A stretch of 23,387 bases of DNA from a virus, in IMG/VR virus record IMGVR_UViG_3300030099_001784, positions 1 to 23,387 of that record; one strand, given 5' to 3'. This document shows, piece by piece, positions 16,097 to 20,845 of this stretch; the first letter of the stretch is position 1, and each line of letters begins with the position of its first letter. Below the pieces are notes generated by a model. The model was given only the letters and a program-made list of their open reading frames with translations, was not told the DNA's origin and did no database searches. The translations under genes and the position numbers were made by a program.

Positions 16097-16186
16097 TTTG
16101 TAGGTATTTAGAGTCTAATTGTTACAAAGTGTTAAGATTTTCTTATTTTATTTTATCGATGCCCACCACTTAGTAATACTGATAGT

Positions 16187-16230
16187 CAGTACTAGCTAAC
16201 TAATAGATACCTAATAGATAGCAGTACTAG
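16187..16230. repeat. small repeat cluster before the first early gene
   Basis: CAGTACTAG occurs at 16187 and 16222 and flanks two tandem 11-base units, TAATAGATACC and TAATAGATAGC (16201-16222). The units resemble the TATAGATAC elements 300 bases upstream. Confidence 0.7.
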
Positions 16231-16251
16231 TCCTAGAACCTTTGACAATTT

Positions 16252-16464
16252 ATGAACCACACAAAAAAGCTGGTAACAGCTTCCGACTGTGAAAGTTGGA
16301 TAAGAGATCTTTGTAATAATAATAAAGACTTTCATTTTGATGACAATGTCTTTGACATTCCATGCTTTAGTAAAAAGGAAGCTGCAGATGTAAAAGAAAG
16401 AGTCAAAGAATGCTTTCAATTATTAAAAGATCCTTTTGAATATTTAACAAAATATTCGAGTTAA
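16252..16464 (+). CDS. early hypothetical protein (70 aa)
   Basis: First gene after the inferred genome end. ATG start, AT-rich. Mixed helical protein with SDCESWIRDLCNNNKDFHFD and a Lys/Glu-rich second half (KKEAADVKERVKECFQLL). Three cysteines have no metal-site spacing. No family is recognised. In T7-like phages genes in this place are the first to be expressed and often block host defences or take over host machinery; nothing in the sequence proves that here. An imperfect hairpin follows 2 bases after the stop. Confidence 0.6.
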   Translation: MNHTKKLVTASDCESWIRDLCNNNKDFHFDDNVFDIPCFSKKEAADVKERVKECFQLLKDPFEYLTKYSS

Positions 16465-16465
16465 C

Positions 16466-16501
16466 GAATCCTTAGAGCCTTTTAGAAGGTTCTAAAGATT
16501 C
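16466..16501 (+). repeat. intergenic hairpin, copy 1 of a family
   Basis: GAATCCTTAGAGCCT pairs with AGGTTCTAAAGATTC over 15 positions, with one C-A mismatch and one G-U pair, loop TTTAGA. Only CTTAAAAAT follows, so it is a poor terminator. The GAGCCT/AGGTTC boxes recur at 16889 and 17573. Confidence 0.7.
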
Positions 16502-16512
16502 CTTAAAAATCA

Positions 16513-16535
16513 TCCAGGAAAAAATTTATCCTGGA
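16513..16535 (+). other. 7-bp hairpin in the leader of the 105-aa gene
   Basis: TCCAGGA and TCCTGGA pair perfectly around an AAAAATTTA loop. It lies directly after hairpin copy 1 and about 30 bases before the ATG at 16566, so it is part of the 5' leader and may stabilise or process the message. Confidence 0.5.
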
Positions 16536-16543
16536 GGAATCTA

Positions 16544-16568
16544 GCCCCAGAAACTTATTAACCAAATG
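16544..16568 (+). promoter_or_regulatory. conserved leader box at the start codon, copy 1
   Basis: GCCCCAGAAACTTATTAACC-AAATG leads straight into the ATG of the 105-aa gene. The same box (about 21 of 25 positions, one gap) precedes the ATG at 17010. No Shine-Dalgarno is present, so this AT-rich leader may be the initiation signal. Confidence 0.55.
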
Positions 16569-16883
16569 GAAACAGTAAACAGACAGAAGTCTTTAAAAGC
16601 GGCTCAAGCTTTTGATAAGATCCAAAACTTACAATGGACATCTGATAACTGGACAGACAAAAGTCCTTTTGATTTATTCAAGCAAGTTATTAGAACCAAG
16701 GGATTTGGACATAAAGACTTATTAATGATTGGTGAGGCTCTCCTAGTCTTTGGACATGATGACGTGGACAAGGAAAGAGTAGAAAATTATTTATCTACAT
16801 TGGATGAACTAGACGAGCTTTACAACACTGATTATGAAAGGTACGAGGAAAGAAGTAAGGAGACAGGAATAAGTCTTACTTAG
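16566..16883 (+). CDS. early hypothetical protein (105 aa)
   Basis: ATG start within the conserved leader box. A helical, soluble protein: the N-terminal 50 residues hold SLKAAQAFDKIQNLQWTSDN, and the C-terminal third is strongly acidic (DDVDKERVENYLSTLDELDE) with likely coiled-coil character. No motif is recognised. It is flanked on both sides by hairpins of the same family, so it looks like an independent cassette of hairpin, leader and gene. Confidence 0.62.
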   Translation: METVNRQKSLKAAQAFDKIQNLQWTSDNWTDKSPFDLFKQVIRTKGFGHKDLLMIGEALLVFGHDDVDKERVENYLSTLDELDELYNTDYERYEERSKETGISLT

Positions 16884-16888
16884 ACAAT

Positions 16889-16919
16889 CCCATAGAGCCT
16901 CTAAGGAGGTTCTATAGGG
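16889..16919 (+). repeat. intergenic hairpin, copy 2 of the family
   Basis: CCCATAGAGCCTC and GAGGTTCTATAGGG form a 13-bp stem with a bulged T and one G-U pair, loop TAAG. It carries the same GAGCCT/AGGTTC boxes as copy 1. The right arm includes CTATAGGG, also found in the 43-bp repeats. Confidence 0.72.
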
Positions 16920-16988
16920 TTCTCTCATAGATTGAACCTTAGTAGTTCTTATATAGTTCTTTAGAGCTATGGAGGAGCTACAAATACC

Positions 16989-17012
16989 GCCCAGTAACTA
17001 ATTAATCAAATG
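16989..17012 (+). promoter_or_regulatory. conserved leader box at the start codon, copy 2
   Basis: GCCCAGTAACTAATTAATC-AAATG, nearly the same as the box at 16544-16568. It ends in the ATG of the 52-aa gene. Confidence 0.55.
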
Positions 17013-17168
17013 ATTATTAAATCAAACAGCACTCTTTCATTAGTGCAAACAATAACCGATCAACTTTTATTAGTTGTAAATGGTACAGTGTCTCAACCTG
17101 TATTAAGATCTTGGCACATATCACAAAAGGATGAAGCAATCCAAGAATTTGATAGGTGTACAAAATGA
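17010..17168 (+). CDS. early small protein (52 aa)
   Basis: ATG at 17010 within leader box 2, TGA at 17166-17168. Sequence features: LVQTITDQLLLVVNGTVSQP, a short amphipathic or hydrophobic segment, then a charged tail ending in FDRCTK. The stop overlaps the next start (ATGA at 17165-17168), which supports it as a real gene. Function unknown. Confidence 0.6.
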   Translation: MIIKSNSTLSLVQTITDQLLLVVNGTVSQPVLRSWHISQKDEAIQEFDRCTK

Positions 17169-17308
17169 CTAACAACCACCAGGAGGAAAGTCTAAAGGCT
17201 GCCAGGCGTGCAGAGATAGAGAGACTATGGTTTGCAGAGGAGGCAACTAATGAAGACTTAATGCAAGCTTATAAGTCTCTTGATATTAAAAAAGAAGATT
17301 CATTATGA
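17165..17308 (+). CDS. early small charged protein (47 aa)
   Basis: Coupled by ATGA to genes on both sides (starts at 17165, stop overlaps the next ATG at 17305). Helical and highly charged (ESLKAARRAEIERLWFAEEA). An AGGAGGAAAG stretch lies just inside its own start and cannot serve its own ATG. Function unknown. Confidence 0.58.
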   Translation: MTNNHQEESLKAARRAEIERLWFAEEATNEDLMQAYKSLDIKKEDSL

Positions 17309-17460
17309 AAACTTTAAAAGAACTTTATCAAGAAGAATTGAATTGGTTTTTAAATAACAATTATTTCAATTCAAAAAATTCTACTTTTAAAAAAATACAA
17401 AAATCCGCAACTTACTATGCGAATGTAAGATTTCAAGATCAATTTAATAAGCCTAATTAA
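17305..17460 (+). CDS. early small basic protein (51 aa)
   Basis: Third member of the ATGA-coupled trio. AT-rich codons, with many Asn, Lys, Phe and Tyr (LNWFLNNNYFNSKNSTFKKI), and net basic. The TAA stop lies within the loop side of the following terminator hairpin. No family recognised. Confidence 0.58.
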   Translation: MKTLKELYQEELNWFLNNNYFNSKNSTFKKIQKSATYYANVRFQDQFNKPN

Positions 17461-17486
17461 TTTTAGGCTTCTTTCTTTTTTTTTAT
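17449..17486 (+). terminator. strong intrinsic terminator
   Basis: AAGCCTAA and TTAGGCTT form an 8-bp stem with a 6-base loop, followed by CTTTCTTTTTTTTTT. It overlaps the end of the 51-aa gene and should end the first early transcript. Confidence 0.85.
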
Positions 17487-17572
17487 TTATTTTTTTGTGT
17501 GTTAGTTGCTTATTATCCGTAGCCGAACTTTAAATGAACCTATTAAGAATTTTTTTGAAATGAATTTTTAAC

Positions 17573-17593
17573 AGGTTCTTTGGAGCCTTATTT
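17573..17593 (+). terminator. intergenic hairpin, copy 3 (boxes in reversed order), terminator-like
   Basis: AGGTTC-TTTG-GAGCCT makes a 6-bp stem followed by TATTTT. GAACCT at 17536-17541 is also complementary to AGGTTC, so two exclusive pairings are possible, as in an attenuator. It lies in the 150-base gap before the 131-aa gene. Confidence 0.5.
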
Positions 17594-17613
17594 TAAAATT
17601 TCTTTAATAAACA

Positions 17614-18009
17614 ATGACCAAAAAAACATACTACATTGGCGATCTAGGCAATGTAATGTCAGAAGAAACTTGGCTAGAAATCCATAGCCTGGTTTATCCT
17701 TACAAAGGTGTTAATGAAGGTAGAAATGTTGATGGAAGATTTCATTTAAAAGATGGAAGATTCTTTGATATTTTTCAGACAGCTTTAGGTGATGGAATCT
17801 ATGATTATGACATAGCTGTAGATTCTGGTTCTATCGGATGTATAGAACAAAGATGGATGGATCATCAAGAAGATATAAGTACAGGAATTATTGTTGAAAT
17901 GGAAGATGATTTTGTTTCTTATTCAATAGAAGGCAACATTTTTATAGGTCCATACAATATCAATACCAGTATTCTTTCTTGGATGAAAGAGGGAGATTTA
18001 GTGAAATGA
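17614..18009 (+). CDS. early acidic protein (131 aa) with YYIGDL...GDGIYDYDIAVDSG pattern
   Basis: First gene of the second early operon. It begins MTKKTYYIGDLGNVMSEETW and has FQTALGDGIYDYDIAVDSGS (about residues 55-74). This resembles a widespread family of uncharacterised phage and bacterial proteins with a GD.CYV..W..GDG.Y..D.G.IG arrangement; I cannot give a family name. It is acidic: 23 Asp/Glu against 10 Lys/Arg by my count. It is probably beta-rich. An acidic early protein could mimic DNA as T7 Ocr does, but the fold pattern seen here does not require that. The stop overlaps the next start (ATGA). Confidence 0.68.
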   Translation: MTKKTYYIGDLGNVMSEETWLEIHSLVYPYKGVNEGRNVDGRFHLKDGRFFDIFQTALGDGIYDYDIAVDSGSIGCIEQRWMDHQEDISTGIIVEMEDDFVSYSIEGNIFIGPYNINTSILSWMKEGDLVK

Positions 18010-18359
18010 AACCAACTAAAAAACCAACACAAGGTAAAAACTTAGATGAATTTATCAAGCATTTAGAAATAGGATTAGATGCCGCAGGTCTAAATCTTGA
18101 AGAATACAACTCTATGTATGTATTAGATAAAAAAACTAATGAACGAGGATTTTTGTTTTCTCAAGTTATGGATGATGCTGAATCAAGTGTTGTAGTTTTT
18201 AATGATCGAGTTGAATTTCCTAGTGGTACTGCGATAATCATTAACAAAACACAACCTGCATCACAAGTAGCAATTTTATTTATAGTTTCAATCATTCAAA
18301 ACAATCCTATAGAAGCACCATTATGTCCTGAATGTGAGAAAGAGGAGGTGTTGGCATGA
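18006..18359 (+). CDS. early hypothetical protein (117 aa)
   Basis: I choose the ATG at 18006, which overlaps the previous stop as ATGA and has GGGAG about 10 bases upstream, over the in-frame ATG at 17979, which would overlap by 31 bases. The N-terminus is basic (MKPTKKPTQGK). A hydrophobic stretch ASQVAILFIVSIIQNNP (about 84-100) is probably a buried helix. The end CPECEKEE holds a single CxxC. No function is recognised. The next gene is again joined by ATGA. Confidence 0.62.
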   Translation: MKPTKKPTQGKNLDEFIKHLEIGLDAAGLNLEEYNSMYVLDKKTNERGFLFSQVMDDAESSVVVFNDRVEFPSGTAIIINKTQPASQVAILFIVSIIQNNPIEAPLCPECEKEEVLA

Positions 18360-18562
18360 AAGTAAAAAACTTTTCTAATATCCCTATCGAATTTCTTATT
18401 GGAAGTTGTATAACTTTATCTAGTGAGGATGAGGGTAGGGTCGTTAAACAGGTGTGTATGGACCTTGATAGACATTCTATTATTCTTATTGATGATGAGG
18501 GTAATGGAATGTATTGGGAGTCCTTACAGCATGCAGAGATCCAGTTCCAGGGAGGTAGGTAA
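18356..18562 (+). CDS. early small protein (68 aa)
   Basis: ATGA-coupled to the gene before it, with GAGGAGG close upstream as ribosome site. The pattern of short beta strands (IEFLIGSCITLSSEDEGRVV, then HSIILIDDEGNGMYW) suggests a small beta barrel. The next ATG follows the TAA directly. Function unknown. Confidence 0.62.
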   Translation: MKVKNFSNIPIEFLIGSCITLSSEDEGRVVKQVCMDLDRHSIILIDDEGNGMYWESLQHAEIQFQGGR

Positions 18563-18787
18563 ATGAGTCAACATACTATCTCTATGTCTTGTCGAATAGA
18601 TGAACTACCAGAACAGCATCAGGTAACTATTGTTCATTTAGTTAATCATCTTGCAAGCTTGCCTGGTGCCTATCAAGAGAACGCTATGGGTAGACTTGCA
18701 AAGATTGCTGTAGAGAATCCTTGGCAAGATGACATAGAAGGTCTTGAGAAGTTTCCATTACACGAAGAGGATTTTGATTATGAGTGA
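18563..18787 (+). CDS. early small protein with acidic tail (74 aa)
   Basis: Starts at the base after the previous stop, with GGGAGG upstream. A helical middle (VTIVHLVNHLASLPGAYQEN) and a strongly acidic C-terminus (DDIEGLEKFPLHEEDFDYE). No motif recognised. It overlaps the next gene by 8 bases. Confidence 0.6.
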   Translation: MSQHTISMSCRIDELPEQHQVTIVHLVNHLASLPGAYQENAMGRLAKIAVENPWQDDIEGLEKFPLHEEDFDYE

Positions 18788-18944
18788 TTATCCGTACAGT
18801 CTTAATGCCATTGCTAGTCATCTAAGGGATCTATCAAAGGAGTTATCTAAGTTGTTAGATATTAGTCATGATGACGCATGGGAAATGTGCATACAAAAAC
18901 TAGATGATAAGTTTTTAACAATGGATAAGGAGGGTGATCAATGA
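18780..18944 (+). CDS. early small protein (54 aa) ending MDKEGDQ
   Basis: I take the ATG at 18780 (GAAGAGG about 10 bases upstream) rather than the ATG at 18744, which would overlap the neighbour by 44 bases. Helical: IASHLRDLSKELSKLLDISH, then DDAWEMCIQKLDD. The last seven codons belong to a 24-base element repeated at the end of the next gene. Function unknown. Confidence 0.6.
   Translation: MSDYPYSLNAIASHLRDLSKELSKLLDISHDDAWEMCIQKLDDKFLTMDKEGDQ
18921..18944 (+). repeat. 24-base gene-junction repeat, copy 1
   Basis: ATGGATAAGGAGGGTGATCA followed by ATGA encodes MDKEGDQ-stop, supplies an AAGGAGG ribosome site and contains the next start codon. An identical copy is at 19127-19150. Confidence 0.9.
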
Positions 18945-19150
18945 GTAATCTTTACAAATCTTTTACAATCCCATCAAAAATATTTGATTGGGGTAAATGG
19001 TGGTTTGAAATGTCATCAATACAAAGACAAAACTGGCTTAGATATTGGAGACTTGAAAGAGTTGAAGAACTAAGACAAGAAAAAAGAGATCGAGCATTTA
19101 AAGATCACCTTTTTGAAAAATATTATATGGATAAGGAGGGTGATCAATGA
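18941..19150 (+). CDS. early small basic/aromatic protein (69 aa) ending MDKEGDQ
   Basis: ATGA-coupled, using the AAGGAGG of the junction repeat. Many Trp and Arg (WGKWWFEMSSIQRQNWLRYW, then RLERVEELRQEKRDR). It is probably one long amphipathic helix that could bind nucleic acid or a host protein. The C-terminus is the same MDKEGDQ as in the previous gene, which differs otherwise. Confidence 0.6.
   Translation: MSNLYKSFTIPSKIFDWGKWWFEMSSIQRQNWLRYWRLERVEELRQEKRDRAFKDHLFEKYYMDKEGDQ
19127..19150 (+). repeat. 24-base gene-junction repeat, copy 2
   Basis: Identical to 18921-18944. It again gives the last codons of one gene, the ribosome site and the start of the next. Confidence 0.9.
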
Positions 19151-19326
19151 AAAAACCTTTTACTAAATTATTGTTAGATCAACCGCACAATGTAATTTTA
19201 AAACATTTAAAAACTCGTACAAAGGACATCTTAAAACAAGGCAACTTATTTATAAGTCGTATGCCTGTTGTTCCCTATAACAGCGTACAAGACACTATTA
19301 GAGGTAAGAATGATTCAATGTCCTAA
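19147..19326 (+). CDS. early small protein (59 aa)
   Basis: Starts inside junction repeat 2 (ATGA), with AAGGAGG 9 bases upstream, so translation is well supported. Basic N-terminal half (KKPFTKLLLDQPHNVILKH), no motif. The 3' end overlaps the zinc-ribbon gene by 17 bases. Confidence 0.6.
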   Translation: MKKPFTKLLLDQPHNVILKHLKTRTKDILKQGNLFISRMPVVPYNSVQDTIRGKNDSMS

Positions 19327-19579
19327 CTGCGGTAGCAGAGAGTCTATAGCACACCAAGCAAGGCAAAGACCTAATGCAAACTATGTGTGGAGATCCAGGA
19401 CTTGTAAAGCATGTAAGAAGTCTTTCTCAAGTCGTGAGTATTCATTGGAAGAACTTGCTAAGTTGATTGATAAGGATGAGGAATCTGTAGTGGATTTACG
19501 CAACCAATGTGATGATCTATTGGCAGACCTTACCGAACTTATAACCCAGTACAAAACAACAGATGCCAAAGGTAATTAA
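19310..19579 (+). CDS. zinc-ribbon protein, NrdR-like N-terminus (89 aa)
   Basis: The ATG at 19310 has GAGGT just upstream; an in-frame TTG at 19268 would put 14 unlikely residues before the metal site. C4-P-N-C7-G-S and C32-K-A-C35 form a four-cysteine zinc ribbon, with WRSRTCKACKKSFSSREYS between and after. This is close to the zinc ribbon of the ribonucleotide reductase repressor NrdR (RRRxCxxCxxRFTTYE). The ATP-cone domain of NrdR is missing; a helical tail with likely coiled coil follows. It may be a DNA-binding early regulator. Confidence 0.68.
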   Translation: MIQCPNCGSRESIAHQARQRPNANYVWRSRTCKACKKSFSSREYSLEELAKLIDKDEESVVDLRNQCDDLLADLTELITQYKTTDAKGN

Positions 19580-19697
19580 CTTTAACAAGTATAAATACGA
19601 ACGTAACAAGGTAATAGATGAGAAGATAGCTAATGCAGAACTAAGGATTTTTGAATTGGAGTGCCTTATTGAAGCATGGAGACTATCTAAACATTAA
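19563..19697 (+). CDS. small coiled-coil protein (44 aa)
   Basis: Overlaps the zinc-ribbon gene by 17 bases and ends 76 bases before int. Charged helix (NKVIDEKIANAELRIFELEC) and no other feature. Frame and codon use fit the neighbours, so it is probably real. Confidence 0.5.
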   Translation: MPKVINFNKYKYERNKVIDEKIANAELRIFELECLIEAWRLSKH

Positions 19698-19706
19698 AAA
19701 AATTAC

Positions 19707-19733
19707 TTGACTTTTTAAATTAGTTTGTATTAA
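19707..19733 (+). promoter_or_regulatory. possible host-type promoter before int
   Basis: TTGACT (19707-19712) and TATTAA (19728-19733) are separated by 15 bases, short of the ideal 17. A Fur-box-like sequence at 19732-19750 and AAAGGAG before the int start (ATG 19774) follow. Confidence 0.4.
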
Positions 19734-19773
19734 AACTGATTCTCATTCTTAACTACTACTAAAGGAGTATTCC

Positions 19774-20658
19774 ATGCCCAGAGGAATCCCGCAGTCGAGA
19801 TGCCCACGTTTATCTCAGGCTGTAAGGACTGTATATAACAGAAGAAAGCGTGGTACGCCTGATGCTGACTATTACATCATGCGTATGAACCATAACATTA
19901 AAGCTATAGGTGATTTACCTGTCAGTCAGATAACAGAACCGCTAGTTAATGTTTTGATTGATTATCATAGGGAAACCTTTGATAACAGTAATAAAACTAT
20001 CAATAAGAAAGTATCTGCTCTAAAGATTACATTGGAGGAGATGGCTTCTGATGGTTATATATCTATGATTCAGTTTCCCAAGAGACTAAAGGAAACTAAG
20101 GGTCGAACACATTACTTTACTCAGTGTATGGAAGAGGATTTATTAAATACTTTCATGCATTGGGGTCTTTATGAACACCATGACTTTGTTAAATGCCTGA
20201 TGGATACAGGTGCAAGACTGAGTGAGTTGTTCGGATTAGAGAAAAGGTATGTAGATTTTAATCTTAATCAGATAACTTTTCCTGATCGTAAATGTGATAA
20301 CCCTGTAAGTGTACCGATGACTGATGAGGTACAGAAGATACTAAGACCTTATTATTTAAAAGCTAGAGCTACTGATAAGTTGTTTCCTTATAGCAGCTAT
20401 TGGCTTAGAACTATTTGGAATAGGGTGAGAGATCATCTTGGCTATGCAGATAAGGATTGGTATGTACCGCACCTATGTAGACATACTTGTGCGACTAGGT
20501 TAGTACAAAGAGGTGTTCCTTTAGGTGTTGTAAAGGATTGGATGGGTCATGAATGTATCCAGGCAACAATGATATATGCTCATCACGCACCAAAGCAGTT
20601 ACATGAAGCTGTAAAGGTGCTAAATAGTAAAGAATCCAGTACATCCATAGCGTCTTAG
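19774..20658 (+). CDS. int: tyrosine-family phage integrase
   Basis: A 294-aa protein with AAAGGAG 7 bases before the ATG. Residues about 30-100 form the SAM-like core-binding domain (VSQITEPLVNVLIDYHRE). The catalytic domain has R148 in DTGARLSEL, H233-x-x-R236 in HLCRHTCATRL, H259 in WMGHE and the nucleophile Y268 in MIYAHHA, so all five visible catalytic positions are intact. It should join attP to a tRNA-Leu gene of the host; a tRNA-like att segment lies 72 bases downstream. The order int-att-RNA polymerase is that known from cyanophage P-SSP7. The N-terminus is basic (RCPRLSQAVRTVYNRRKRG) and may contact arm sites. Confidence 0.93.
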   Translation: MPRGIPQSRCPRLSQAVRTVYNRRKRGTPDADYYIMRMNHNIKAIGDLPVSQITEPLVNVLIDYHRETFDNSNKTINKKVSALKITLEEMASDGYISMIQFPKRLKETKGRTHYFTQCMEEDLLNTFMHWGLYEHHDFVKCLMDTGARLSELFGLEKRYVDFNLNQITFPDRKCDNPVSVPMTDEVQKILRPYYLKARATDKLFPYSSYWLRTIWNRVRDHLGYADKDWYVPHLCRHTCATRLVQRGVPLGVVKDWMGHECIQATMIYAHHAPKQLHEAVKVLNSKESSTSIAS

Positions 20659-20675
20659 GTGATGTTGATGAGATG

Positions 20676-20810
20676 CTTACTGTTACCTACGAATTTATAT
20701 TTAAGTCTTTGTTTTATCTGCGGATTAAATAGACTTAAAATCCAGAGACTGTAATGGTCGTGCCGGTTCGAGTCCGGCCACTCGCACCATCAAGTAGAGG
20801 TAGCAGTAAG
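20676..20810. repeat. 13-bp inverted repeat flanking attP
   Basis: CTTACTGTTACCT (20676-20688) and AGGTAGCAGTAAG (20798-20810) are inverted copies with one T/C difference, which would still pair as G-U in RNA. They bracket the tRNA-like segment almost symmetrically. They could be integrase arm sites or the base of an RNA fold. Confidence 0.7.
20731..20789 (+). other. attP: attP: 3' part of a tRNA-Leu(UAA)-like gene
   Basis: The segment runs from the anticodon loop (CTTAAAA, anticodon TAA) through a class II variable arm (GAC...GTC), the T-arm GCCGG-TTCGAGT-CCGGC, the acceptor strand CACTCGC, discriminator A and CCA. No 5' half is present upstream. Integrases that target tRNA genes carry just such a piece to restore the gene after integration. 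Cyanophage P-SSP7 is known to carry a 42-bp tRNA-Leu match next to int. Confidence 0.85.
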
Positions 20811-20845
20811 TAACTCAAATTGTTAATTAAAACAAGGAGTTATTT

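Larger units (their letters stand above)
15507..16251. other. non-coding genome-end (terminal repeat) region, inferred
   Basis: There are 745 bases with no supportable ORF, very AT-rich, lying between the last late gene (terL) and the early small genes. In T7-like phages these two positions are opposite ends of the linear genome and each carries a copy of the terminal repeat. Seen together here they imply a circularised or concatemeric assembly with the repeat collapsed. The region contains nested palindromes, a 43-bp tandem repeat, a phased array and a second small repeat cluster. TAAATAAGCAG also occurs at 15625 and 15668. The exact repeat ends cannot be seen from the sequence alone. Confidence 0.6.

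Noticed and set aside
16040-16130. A tRNA gene around the anticodon-like hairpin
   Set aside because: No acceptor stem, D-arm or TTCRANNC T-loop can be fitted around it.
17979-18005. Upstream ATG for the 117-aa gene
   Set aside because: It overlaps the previous gene by 31 bases; the ATG at 18006 overlaps the stop as ATGA and has GGGAG upstream.
18744-18779. Upstream ATG for the 54-aa gene
   Set aside because: It overlaps the 74-aa gene by 44 bases; the ATG at 18780 has a better placed GAAGAGG.
20731-20789. A functional tRNA gene at attP
   Set aside because: The 5' acceptor strand and D-arm are absent; only the 3' part from the anticodon loop is present.
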